Shown piece after piece: positions 1 to 6,693 of a stretch of 7,990 nucleotides of DNA; positions within the stretch are counted from its first letter, which is position 1; the number at the start of each line of letters is the position of its first letter. The position numbers and the translations under genes were made by a program. The stretch is from Puniceicoccaceae bacterium (lineage in GTDB: Bacteria > Verrucomicrobiota > Verrucomicrobiia > Opitutales > Coraliomargaritaceae): contig PXBU01000210.1 in the NCBI GenBank assembly GCA_003566795.1, positions 1 to 7,990 on the forward strand. Direction: 5' to 3'. The notes under the pieces were generated by a model. The model saw only the letters and a program-made list of their open reading frames with translations. It did no database searches and was not told the origin of the DNA.

Positions 1-864
1 AATGGTCAGCGGGTGCGGCTCCCGAGTCATGGCGGCAAATGCCTGGCTGAGCTGCTCGCGGGCTGCGGCTGTTGGTTCAGGAGAAAGATCTTTTTCATCG
101 TAAGTTGCGCCGATCCGAAAAGTGCCGTCAGCATAGGGGAGCAACCATTTTTCGTGATGGTGGAGTTGCTGCTCCAGGCTTAGGCCGTCACTACGACAGA
201 GGAGGGTTTCCCCTTTGACTGGCGTCAGCGGCAGGTTGCAAAACCACGGGTTTTGGCGGATCGCCGCCCCCTCGCAAAAGATGACCTTGGCGTAGTGATT
301 CCCGAGATAGAACCAACCTGTCTGGGTTTTGATCAGTTCATCGTGCGCGAAGAGGCGGTCTTCGTAAGCTCCCTCCGCCCGGAAATGATGGCGCAAGGCA
401 TCGACCAGACGTGGCAGGTCCACATAGGCGGCGCCTTTTATCGGCAGGCTGCCGTGGGTGTCCTGGAAAAGGTGACTTTCTTGATCGGGTGCTTGGTAAT
501 CTCCCAGGACCCCGGCATAGCGCGGGTTGCGACTGCGTCGCCCGGCTCGTTTCGCATCCTCCGCATTAAGGCAGAAACGGACCGCTGGCAGGGGGTGATA
601 AAGCTTCACTGAGAACTCTTGCTCAATCTCGCGGTAGAAGCGGGCGGCTTCAGGTGCAAAGTCATCGAAGCGCCAGGATTTTGTCATCCATCGTCCTGTG
701 ACCGGGTTGATAATCCCCGCTGCGACGCTTGCCGCACTGGGTAATTGCGAGCTGCCGACCAAGCGGAAAGGATGGCCCAGCTGTTGCAAGCGCCAAGCCA
801 GCACGCAGCCCGCCAAGCCGGCACCGATGATGAGGTTGTTCGTTGTTGGTTGTGTGCTGATAAT
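1..864 (-). CDS. FAD-dependent oxidoreductase (DAO superfamily), 3' end cut by the window
   Basis: The reading frame is open from the left edge to position 864 (288 codons) with no stop; the C-terminus lies outside the window. It is recognised as a DAO-type flavoprotein by an N-terminal dinucleotide-binding loop GAGLAG (residues 14-19), AAGIINPVTGR (48-58), PVKGE (215-219) and FRIGATY (249-255). Family members oxidise amines or amino acids; the substrate here cannot be told. The acidic residue usually found at the end of the second beta strand, which binds the FAD ribose, is not evident (LVGSS, 35-39). The start is odd: between the upstream in-frame TGA (883-885) and the FAD loop there is no ATG, GTG or TTG. 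The only plausible starts are ATT (862-864) or ATC (859-861), 4 and 7 bases after AGGAG (869-873). A start-codon mutation or sequence error is the alternative. It is transcribed divergently from the yraN-zwf-opcA group. Confidence 0.85.
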   Translation of the reverse strand, partial: MISTQPTTNNLIIGAGLAGCVLAWRLQQLGHPFRLVGSSQLPSAASVAAGIINPVTGRWMTKSWRFDDFAPEAARFYREIEQEFSVKLYHPLPAVRFCLNAEDAKRAGRRSRNPRYAGVLGDYQAPDQESHLFQDTHGSLPIKGAAYVDLPRLVDALRHHFRAEGAYEDRLFAHDELIKTQTGWFYLGNHYAKVIFCEGAAIRQNPWFCNLPLTPVKGETLLCRSDGLSLEQQLHHHEKWLLPYADGTFRIGATYDEKDLSPEPTAAAREQLSQAFAAMTREPHPLTI

Positions 865-865
865 G

Positions 866-884
866 GAACTCCTAGCTTGAGTTC
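866..884 (-). promoter_or_regulatory. Hairpin in the oxidoreductase leader that covers part of its ribosome binding site
   Basis: On the minus strand GAACTC (884-879) and GAGTTC (871-866) are perfect 6-base complements around a 7-base loop. The second arm contains the last three bases of the AGGAG site (873-869), so folding would hide it. A further AGTTC at 900-896 could pair instead with the first arm, which would free the site. A start-stop pair ATG TGA sits at 888-883. An AT-rich TAAAAT (913-908) could be the -10 box, but no convincing -35 was found. The pairing is visible in the sequence; a regulatory role is inference. Confidence 0.3.
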
Positions 885-1019
885 ACATAAACCTAGAACT
901 TGGGCAAATTTTAGCTATAAAAATGCGCAGGAAGTCGTGTAGGTTGGGATGCCAAGAGGGCAGGCGCAGGATCGATCACCCTCATCTTTATTGCCTGCGC
1001 TGCGCGAGAAGCCAAGACC

Positions 1020-1478
1020 ATGAAACTTTTTAACCGTTTAAAACAGGGTATCCTGTCTTGTAGATCCCGCCTGTTGCCGTCTGGCAGCACGCGGGCCGAG
1101 CGGGGGCGGCATGGTGAGGACTTGGCCGAGAGTTATTGCCGCCGGGAGCTGGGCTACCGCGTGGTGGCGCGTAACTGGCGCAGTAAAAATGATGAGTTGG
1201 ATTTGATCTGTATGGATGGGGAGGTTTTGGTCTTTATTGAGGTGCGCTCCCGTGCGGCGGGTGCGCTTGTTTCCGGGTATGCTTCTGTGAACGCTCGTAA
1301 GAAGAAGGTTTTGCAACGCGCGTGTAAGAGCTATTTAAAGCGATTGCAAAATCCACCAAAACACTTCCGTTTCGACATTATAGACGTTTCGTTGGTTGCA
1401 GGTGAACTCGGGGAAGTTCGCCACTACGCCAATGTTCCGCTATTTCACAAACACTACTCACCGCCTACCGTCTCATGA
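1020..1478 (+). CDS. yraN: YraN/UPF0102 family protein (endonuclease-like fold)
   Basis: This 152-residue protein matches the YraN family in size and motif order: GRHGED (29-34), the aromatic/basic RNWR (51-54), DELDLI (58-63), FIEVRSR (72-78), and a C-terminal RFDIIDV. E59, D61 and E74 correspond to the acidic residues of the PD-(D/E)XK-like core; the last lysine position is arginine (R76), as in several family members. The family resembles Holliday junction resolvases, but the cellular role is poorly defined. The first 25 or so residues are basic and precede the family domain, so the true start could lie further in. The ATG at 1020 is taken because it is the first in frame; only a weak purine stretch (AGAAG) lies upstream. 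The stop overlaps the zwf start as ATGA, indicating a shared transcript. Confidence 0.85.
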   Translation: MKLFNRLKQGILSCRSRLLPSGSTRAERGRHGEDLAESYCRRELGYRVVARNWRSKNDELDLICMDGEVLVFIEVRSRAAGALVSGYASVNARKKKVLQRACKSYLKRLQNPPKHFRFDIIDVSLVAGELGEVRHYANVPLFHKHYSPPTVS

Positions 1479-3031
1479 CCCAAACCAGTAACGACGAATC
1501 CAGACATCCTTTTCTTAAAGGTTTGAGCAAGCACCGTGGTGCGCCGCCCACAGTGGTGGTGATCTTCGGGGCCTCGGGCGACCTGACGGCGCGCAAGCTG
1601 ATACCGGCCATCTTTAATCTCGGCGTCGACAATCTCCTGCCGGGGGATTTTCACTTGATCGGATACGGGCGCAAGCCGATCCCGGACGAAGAGTTTCGCT
1701 CGCTGATGGACGAGGCGATCAAGCAGCATTCCCGCCGTCCGCTGAGTCAGGAAATTTGGGAGCGTGTGCGCCAGCATGTGAGTTATCATGCCGGTGGCTA
1801 TGATGATGCGGAGGCTTTTGCATCGCTGGCGGCAAAGATCGACGGGATCGAGCAGGACCTCGGTCGTGAAGTGCAGCGTTTGTTTTACGTCTCCACGCCG
1901 CCGAGTGTCTTTTCTGCGATCGTTTCAAATCTCGGGGCGAGCGGAATGGCTAAAGCGCACCAGCACACGAAATTTGCCTCAAAGGTGATTATCGAGAAGC
2001 CCTTTGGGCACGATCTGGAATCAGCCCGGGAGTTGAATGCGGCAATTAAAAACGTTTTCGAGGAGTCTCAGGTTTACCGCATCGATCACTATCTCGGCAA
2101 AGAGACGGTGCAGGATTTGTTGGTGCAGCGCTTCGCCAATTCGATATTTGAGCCGATCTGGAATCGTGAATACGTCGACTGTGTGCAAATTACAGTGGCA
2201 GAGAGCCTGGGCGTGGGCTCGCGCGGGGGCTACTACGATACCAGTGGTGCGCTGCGGGACATGATCCAAAATCATACCATGCAGCTGGTGGCGCTCACGG
2301 CGATGGAGCCGCCTGTTTCGCTTGATCCGGAATCGATCCGGGATGAGAAAGTGAAAGTACTCAAAGGAATTCAGCCGCTCTCCTTGGACTCCGATGGTGG
2401 CGATGTGGTGCGCGCCCGCTACGAAAGTGGGATGATTAACGGTGAGCCGGTCAAAGGCTACATGGAAGAGGAGGGGATACCCGAGGATTCGACGACCGAG
2501 AGCTATGCCGCGCTCCGGCTGTCGATCAACAACTGGCGCTGGAAGGGGGTGCCCTTCTATATTCGCTCGGGTAAGCGAATGGCCCGGCGAGCGAGTGAGA
2601 TCGCGATCCAGTTCAGACGTCCTCCCGGCATCCTCTTCTCGGAGGGGAACAAGTTTGATGTCGCCGCGAATACCATGGTGATCAGCATCCAGCCCGACGA
2701 GGGTGTGACGCTGGTGATGAATTCCAAAATTCCCGGTCTGGAGACACGGACTCAGCCGGTCAAAATGCACTTCCGCTACGCCACAACTTTCGGCTCCAAC
2801 ACGCCGGAAGCTTACGAGCGGCTGATCCTCGATGCCATGATTGGCGACAGCACGCTCTTCATCCGCGGTGACGAGACTGAGGCCTCATGGAAACTCATCA
2901 CCCCGATCCTGGAGCACTGGCAGCAGAGCGGGGAGGCAGGCATGGCTGGCTACGCGGCGGGCTCCTGGGGTCCGCGTGCGGCGGAGCGCCTGCTGGCAGA
3001 CAACGGACACGAGTGGCGACGCTCCGGGTAG
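1475..3031 (+). CDS. zwf: Glucose-6-phosphate 1-dehydrogenase
   Basis: This enzyme oxidises glucose 6-phosphate to 6-phosphogluconolactone with NADP+ (or NAD+), the first step of the oxidative pentose phosphate pathway, in the cytoplasm. At 518 residues it is full length. The NADP-binding loop GASGDL is at 32-37, EKPFG at 174-178, and the substrate-binding and catalytic motif RIDHYLGKE at 202-210. The second catalytic histidine is H267 in DMIQNH. The C-terminal substrate and dimer region contains WRWKGVPFYIRSGKR. The start overlaps the yraN stop as ATGA and has no clear ribosome binding site of its own, so translation is probably coupled to yraN. The opcA-like gene follows 22 bases after the stop. 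The protein has a single cysteine (C236), so an internal disulfide switch like that of some plant G6PDHs is not possible. Confidence 0.97.
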   Translation: MTQTSNDESRHPFLKGLSKHRGAPPTVVVIFGASGDLTARKLIPAIFNLGVDNLLPGDFHLIGYGRKPIPDEEFRSLMDEAIKQHSRRPLSQEIWERVRQHVSYHAGGYDDAEAFASLAAKIDGIEQDLGREVQRLFYVSTPPSVFSAIVSNLGASGMAKAHQHTKFASKVIIEKPFGHDLESARELNAAIKNVFEESQVYRIDHYLGKETVQDLLVQRFANSIFEPIWNREYVDCVQITVAESLGVGSRGGYYDTSGALRDMIQNHTMQLVALTAMEPPVSLDPESIRDEKVKVLKGIQPLSLDSDGGDVVRARYESGMINGEPVKGYMEEEGIPEDSTTESYAALRLSINNWRWKGVPFYIRSGKRMARRASEIAIQFRRPPGILFSEGNKFDVAANTMVISIQPDEGVTLVMNSKIPGLETRTQPVKMHFRYATTFGSNTPEAYERLILDAMIGDSTLFIRGDETEASWKLITPILEHWQQSGEAGMAGYAAGSWGPRAAERLLADNGHEWRRSG

Positions 3032-3053
3032 TATTAATTTGGATACAAAAGAG

Positions 3054-4064
3054 ATGAAAGATTTAATCGATGCGTTGCCGGGTATTTCGATGCCGGTGGG
3101 AGAAGTGGCCCACCGCTTGAATACCATGTGGCAAGCCGAGACCGGGGGCTCTCCCTCCGAATTTCGCGCCTCACAAATGAATGTGGTGCTGCATCTGGGT
3201 CCTGACGTGGATGCTGTTGAGGCGGTTAAGCGGTTTAATGAATTGATCCGGTTTGCGCAGCGCTACCCGAGTCGGATCATTGTGCTGTGCCCGGGTGCAT
3301 CCAAGGCCGACCGCTCGATGCGTGCGAAACTCTTCAGTCAGTGTTATATCGGTGATTCGCATCGCGAGATGTGTTGCTGTGAGGCGCTCATTCTTGGTCA
3401 TCAATCCGGCGACTGTGCCCAGCTAGGGAATCAGGTATCCGTCTGGTTGGAGTCGGACCTGCCCACTTATCATTGGTTCAACCGTGTTCCCGGCAGGCAG
3501 ATTGAGGCCTACTTTGATAACCTGTTGGTGGGCGTTCGCCGTTGCATTTACGATAGTAGTTTGGAATCGGAAGATTTGATGGCGCTTGACTGGCCGGATC
3601 GAGACCGGGTGGGGGATCTTGCCCAGGCCCGGTTGCTGCCAGTGCGTCAAGCCATCGGGCAATATCTGAGCGGCTACCCGATTGAGGAACTTTGCCGCGG
3701 ACTCGGCTCGATCCACATTCGCTATAGCACCGGAATGTCCGGCGAGGGTGCCCGCCTGATGGAATGGATTCGTGGTTGTCTGGGTGATTGCAGGAAATGT
3801 GATGATCCATCGTCGAGCTGTTATAGCGATGCCGGATGTTGTTCGCTGAGGGCCGACTATGATGTCGGCGAGTGCGATGAATCTGACTGTCGCTTGACCT
3901 TGGAGTTTTGCTACAATGACGGGCGCTACTTCCGCTGGAAAATGCTAAGCGATGGTAACCTGGGGCAGATTGAGGCCTCGCTGGGCAACTTCCGGGAAAA
4001 TTTGACCACCCGCGTTAAAGCACTCGGTGCAGAGCAAACGATTGCTGAAGCTCTGCTGTTTTAG
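3054..4064 (+). CDS. opcA: OpcA-like G6PDH assembly protein, cysteine-rich
   Basis: OpcA proteins bind and activate or assemble G6PDH; in cyanobacteria they link the enzyme to redox state. The assignment rests on position directly after zwf and on family-like blocks: MNVVLHLG, RFAQRYPSRIIVLCPGA, VWLESDLPTYHWFNRV and a FDNLLVGVRRCIYDSS stretch. The 336-residue length from ATG 3054 is typical. TTG 3039 is another in-frame start, adding five residues; neither has a strong ribosome binding site. What stands out is 17 cysteines: a CCC run at 107-109 and nine between 242 and 286 (242, 246, 249, 256, 262, 263, 274, 279, 286), beginning as CLGDCRKC, a CX3CX2C spacing. This block may be a metal or Fe-S site or a thiol switch, which is inference. 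The gene ends 14 bases from the convergent peroxiredoxin stop. Confidence 0.85.
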   Translation: MKDLIDALPGISMPVGEVAHRLNTMWQAETGGSPSEFRASQMNVVLHLGPDVDAVEAVKRFNELIRFAQRYPSRIIVLCPGASKADRSMRAKLFSQCYIGDSHREMCCCEALILGHQSGDCAQLGNQVSVWLESDLPTYHWFNRVPGRQIEAYFDNLLVGVRRCIYDSSLESEDLMALDWPDRDRVGDLAQARLLPVRQAIGQYLSGYPIEELCRGLGSIHIRYSTGMSGEGARLMEWIRGCLGDCRKCDDPSSSCYSDAGCCSLRADYDVGECDESDCRLTLEFCYNDGRYFRWKMLSDGNLGQIEASLGNFRENLTTRVKALGAEQTIAEALLF

Positions 4065-4073
4065 ACAGCCGAG
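4051..4073 (+). terminator. Hairpin at the convergent opcA / peroxiredoxin junction
   Basis: GCTGT (4055-4059) pairs with ACAGC (4065-4069) around a 5-base loop holding most of the opcA stop, and CTC (4051-4053) pairs with GAG (4071-4073) across one T/C mismatch. The location between two convergent stops fits a bidirectional terminator. There is no proper T tract on either side, so it may terminate weakly or not at all. Confidence 0.35.
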
Positions 4074-4078
4074 AGATG

Positions 4079-4585
4079 TTATTTGGATGCGCTGTTGAGT
4101 TGATCCAGCGCCTCGATCACATCATCCAATTGCCCCGAGGTGGATGCCCGCAGGTCGCGCCAAACCAGCACCCCGTCCTTGAAGAGGTAGGCCTGCCGAC
4201 TCCAGCGCCCCTTTCCGAAGGCTTTGGATATTGCCCGGTCGGTGTCGGCAATCAGGGTGAACGGCAGCGAATGCCGCTCGCGGAACTCAGCCTGCGTTTC
4301 TGCCGAATCGGAGGACACGCCGTAGATGGTGACCTCGCGCTCTTGGAGCATGTCCCAGCCGTCGCGCAGACTGCAAGCTTGCCGGGTGCAGCCGGGGGTC
4401 ATGGCTCGCGGATAAAAGAAAACCAGGGCGGTGCCACTGCCGAGTGCTTCGCCCAGATCAATCGGTTTGCCTTGATGGTCAACGCTACTGACTGCGGGTG
4501 CCTTAGCGCCGATCTCAAGTTCACCGGCGTGCAGGAATGAGTTCAGGAGAGAGAGTGTCATAAGGAAGAGGAGAAAAGCTCGCAT
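4079..4585 (-). CDS. Exported PrxQ/Bcp-type peroxiredoxin
   Basis: This thiol peroxidase of the AhpC/TSA superfamily reduces hydrogen peroxide and organic peroxides, using thioredoxin or a similar donor. The motif FFYPRAMTPGCTRQACSLRD holds the peroxidatic cysteine C66 and, five residues on, C71, the resolving-cysteine position of the PrxQ type. Downstream VSSDS, FTLIADTD and FGKGR blocks fit the fold. Counting from the ATG at 4585, residues 1-20 form a signal peptide (MRAF, then a leucine-rich core, then a likely cut after LHA), so the 168-residue product should act outside the cytoplasm, whereas typical Bcp is cytosolic. An in-frame ATG at 4636 would add 17 hydrophilic residues before the signal peptide. 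The 4585 start is preferred because AGG lies at a short distance upstream. The gene converges on opcA and diverges from the lipoprotein gene. Confidence 0.92.
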   Translation of the reverse strand: MRAFLLFLMTLSLLNSFLHAGELEIGAKAPAVSSVDHQGKPIDLGEALGSGTALVFFYPRAMTPGCTRQACSLRDGWDMLQEREVTIYGVSSDSAETQAEFRERHSLPFTLIADTDRAISKAFGKGRWSRQAYLFKDGVLVWRDLRASTSGQLDDVIEALDQLNSASK

Positions 4586-4760
4586 AGACCTGATTGATCG
4601 AGGCTTTGTGCCAAAGCTTACAGGCGATCCATCCACTTTTGCGCTGTGCGTTCGATTCTGTTAGCCAAGGTCTCCAGGATTTTGACTACAATATCCGGAT
4701 ACGCGATGGCCCTGAGCAAATAAAGTTGACGGTCGGGGAGGCGAATAAGAAAAAAGTCTT

Positions 4761-5540
4761 ATGTTTAGGCACTTAGCAACCTGCATTTTGCTCCCAATTG
4801 TTTTGGGCTTGTTGAGTGCATGTGGTCCGAGTGGCGTCGAGGTGGTGAGCGAGGCCAATGAGAGGCAGTATCAGCTTGCGCTGGATTACAAAAACCAGGG
4901 ACGGGTTGAAGAAGCGCTGAGTGCCTTCCTGCGGGTGATCGATGCACGGCGGGACGCCCCGGAGTCACACCTGGAGGCCGGGTATATCTACCTGCGGTCG
5001 ATGAAAGACCCGATCCGTGCGATCTACCATCTTGAACGTTATTTGCAGTTTAAGCCACAGTCGCCGCAGGCCCCCCAGGTGCGTCAGTTGATTGAAACCG
5101 CACAAAAAGAATTTGCCCGCCAGCTTCCCGCGCGGCCTTACCAGGGGGAGTTGGACCGCATTGACCTGATGGAGTTGGTGAAGACCTTGAAGCAGGAAAA
5201 CGACAGCCTAAAGCGCGATCTTGTGGCGGCGGAGCAACGGGTGAATCAATTGGAAAATGTCGTGGCTCAGGCACAGCGCCTACCGACGCCTCAGGTCGCG
5301 TCAGCCGCTACCACCAACGCTAGCCCGCGACAGCCCTTACCGACGACGGCAAGCACTTCCCAGCCTAACTCTGAGAGTGAGCCTCGCAGCTACACCGTCC
5401 AGGCGGGTGACACCCTGAGCACGATTAGTCGCCGCTTCTACGGCACATCTTCACGCTATATCGAGATCTATCAGGCGAACCGTGATCGCCTGGCGAGTGA
5501 GAACGCTTTGCGAGTCGGGCAAGAATTGAGAATTCCTTGA
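4761..5540 (+). CDS. Lipoprotein with TPR repeats, coiled coil and C-terminal LysM domain
   Basis: The 259-residue protein starts with a lipoprotein signal peptide and lipobox LSAC (C21 becomes the lipidated residue). G22 follows rather than aspartate, which in Lol-type sorting favours the outer membrane. Residues 34-100 hold two TPR-like repeats (EEALSAFLRVID; AIYHLERYLQFKP). Residues about 130-173 form a charged heptad-like coiled coil. A flexible linker rich in Pro, Thr, Ser and Ala (174-209) leads to a LysM peptidoglycan-binding domain (210-259), beginning YTVQAGDTLSTISRRFYG. The build suggests an envelope scaffold between outer membrane and peptidoglycan; no enzyme domain is visible. An in-frame TAA at 4746 rules out earlier starts. 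The nearest good ribosome binding sequence, GGGGAGG, is 19 bases upstream and too far to be ideal. It is the first gene of the lipoprotein-desulfurase-recF group. Confidence 0.9.
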   Translation: MFRHLATCILLPIVLGLLSACGPSGVEVVSEANERQYQLALDYKNQGRVEEALSAFLRVIDARRDAPESHLEAGYIYLRSMKDPIRAIYHLERYLQFKPQSPQAPQVRQLIETAQKEFARQLPARPYQGELDRIDLMELVKTLKQENDSLKRDLVAAEQRVNQLENVVAQAQRLPTPQVASAATTNASPRQPLPTTASTSQPNSESEPRSYTVQAGDTLSTISRRFYGTSSRYIEIYQANRDRLASENALRVGQELRIP

Positions 5541-5543
5541 GGA
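5538..5543 (+). promoter_or_regulatory. Ribosome binding site overlapping the lipoprotein stop codon
   Basis: The lipoprotein TGA stop (5538-5540) runs directly into GG, giving GAGGA at 5539-5543 as the binding site for the desulfurase ATG at 5554, with a rather long 10-base gap. Ribosomes ending on the lipoprotein would sit on this site, which suggests coupled translation. Confidence 0.5.
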
Positions 5544-5553
5544 TGTCGGTCTA

Positions 5554-6687
5554 ATGCGTTTCTTCGATCACAACGCCACCACGCCGCTGTGGGCCGAGGC
5601 AAAGGCAGCCTGGGTGGAGGCGAACGAGATGCACTGGCTCAATCCATCCAGTCCCTACCGTTCAGCCGCAGCGGTCCACGCCCAACTCGAGCAGGGGCGC
5701 GAGCGGCTGGCTGTGCTTTTTGATGTCGATCCCCGGCGTATTGTTTTCAACTCCGGTGCCACCGAGGGGAATAATGCGGTCTTCGCCACCTGGGCCAAGA
5801 TGCTCAAAGCAACTGACCGGGTAGTTGTTGGTGTGACCGAGCATCCGAGCGTGCTGGCCGCAGCCGAACGTTATTTCGAGGGGCGCATCGATTGGCTGCC
5901 AGCGGATCCCGCGGGAGTGGTAGGTCCCGCAACGGCTGAATGGAGCGATGCCTCGGCGATTTCGGTGATGGCTGCGAATAATGAGACCGGAGTGCTCAAT
6001 CCCTGGCAGGATTGGTTGGCCGCTTGTCGCGAGTGTGGTATACCGATGCACTGCGACGCATCCCAATGGATTGGTAAAATGCCGCTCGATGGTCTGGGGA
6101 ACTGTGATTACGTGACAGGCTGTGCGCACAAGTTCGGCGGTCCCAAGGGCGTCGGGTTTTTGATCATGCCTGAGGGCAGCGCAGTGGGTTTGGCGGGTGG
6201 TGCGCAGGAGCGTGGCCGCCGGGCCGGCACCGAGGATGTGGCTGGTATACTCGCACTGGTCGCTGCGGTGGAGGTGGCGGATTCCAAGCGGCTGGGATGC
6301 TCAGATAAGCATAAAATGGCGTTTTTGGCAGCGCTTGAGCAGTCCCTGCCGGGAGTGCAGGTCATCGGGGACAGGCAGCACACGCTCTGGAATACTGTTG
6401 AGATCATCATGCCGCAGTTTAAAAGTGCTCGTTGGATTCGTGCTTTGGAGAAAAAAGCGTGCTTGGTCTCCGCCGGTTCTGCCTGTTCGACTGGTAAGCA
6501 GGGAACCTCGCATGTGCTGGCAGCGCTGGGCGTGGATGCGGATGCAGCGGGTCGAGCGCTTCGGCTCAGTTCCGGATGGGAAACCTCTGCGGAGGATTGG
6601 GAGGTCCTGTTGGGAGCTATTTTGGAGAGCTTTCGCGAGCTAGAAACAGATGCGGCCGAGCCTGGCTCGCAGGTCATTTCCATTTGA
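5554..6687 (+). CDS. Cysteine desulfurase (class V aminotransferase, group I / NifS-IscS type)
   Basis: This PLP enzyme takes sulfur from L-cysteine as a protein-bound persulfide and releases alanine, serving Fe-S cluster, tRNA thiolation or other sulfur-transfer pathways. The 377 residues carry the full set of family motifs: FFDHNATTPL at the N-terminus, NSGATEGNN, TEHPSV with H97 stacking on PLP, NNETGV, CDASQ with D168 and Q171, the Schiff-base lysine K193 in CAHKFGGPKG, and QERGRRAGTED. The persulfide-forming C311 lies in SAGSACSTG. The loop from that cysteine to VLAALG has the same length as in IscS, placing it in group I. No scaffold or partner (IscU, SufU, MnmA) is in view, so the acceptor is unknown. 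It lies 13 bases after the lipoprotein stop and 6 bases before recF. Confidence 0.95.
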   Translation: MRFFDHNATTPLWAEAKAAWVEANEMHWLNPSSPYRSAAAVHAQLEQGRERLAVLFDVDPRRIVFNSGATEGNNAVFATWAKMLKATDRVVVGVTEHPSVLAAAERYFEGRIDWLPADPAGVVGPATAEWSDASAISVMAANNETGVLNPWQDWLAACRECGIPMHCDASQWIGKMPLDGLGNCDYVTGCAHKFGGPKGVGFLIMPEGSAVGLAGGAQERGRRAGTEDVAGILALVAAVEVADSKRLGCSDKHKMAFLAALEQSLPGVQVIGDRQHTLWNTVEIIMPQFKSARWIRALEKKACLVSAGSACSTGKQGTSHVLAALGVDADAAGRALRLSSGWETSAEDWEVLLGAILESFRELETDAAEPGSQVISI

Positions 6688-6689
6688 GG
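6685..6689 (+). promoter_or_regulatory. Ribosome binding site overlapping the desulfurase stop codon
   Basis: The desulfurase TGA (6685-6687) is followed by GG, giving GAGG at 6686-6689, four bases before the recF ATG at 6694. This supports that start and implies coupled translation with the desulfurase. Confidence 0.55.
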
Positions 6690-6693
6690 TCTG

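Noticed and set aside
253..612. 119-codon plus-strand ORF
   Set aside because: It lies opposite the oxidoreductase, whose motifs are clear on the minus strand; its own translation has no recognisable motifs.
900..921. TTGGGC and TATAAA as a plus-strand promoter for yraN
   Set aside because: The boxes are only 10 bases apart, and no -35 box is found at 16-18 bases; left uncalled.
698..942. Two short plus-strand ORFs over the oxidoreductase start
   Set aside because: They are the reverse of the FAD-loop coding region and run into the divergent gap; no domain features or ribosome binding sites.
964..1000. Inverted repeat GCGCAGG / CCTGCGC upstream of yraN
   Set aside because: Seven bases with a 23-base loop and no T tract or conserved riboswitch features; likely chance in GC-rich DNA.
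2021..2770. 249-codon minus-strand ORF opposite zwf
   Set aside because: Long antisense frame in GC-rich coding DNA; its translation is low-complexity in His, Arg and Leu with no domain, while zwf is unambiguous.
2841..3053. Upstream extension of the opcA frame inside zwf
   Set aside because: The residues before 3054 are the out-of-frame reading of zwf codons and do not resemble OpcA.
4076..4540. 154-codon plus-strand ORF opposite the peroxiredoxin
   Set aside because: The minus strand carries the complete PrxQ motif set; the plus frame has none.
4594..4776. 60-codon ORF in the gap between the peroxiredoxin and lipoprotein
   Set aside because: No ribosome binding site, no motif, and it overlaps the lipoprotein start out of frame.
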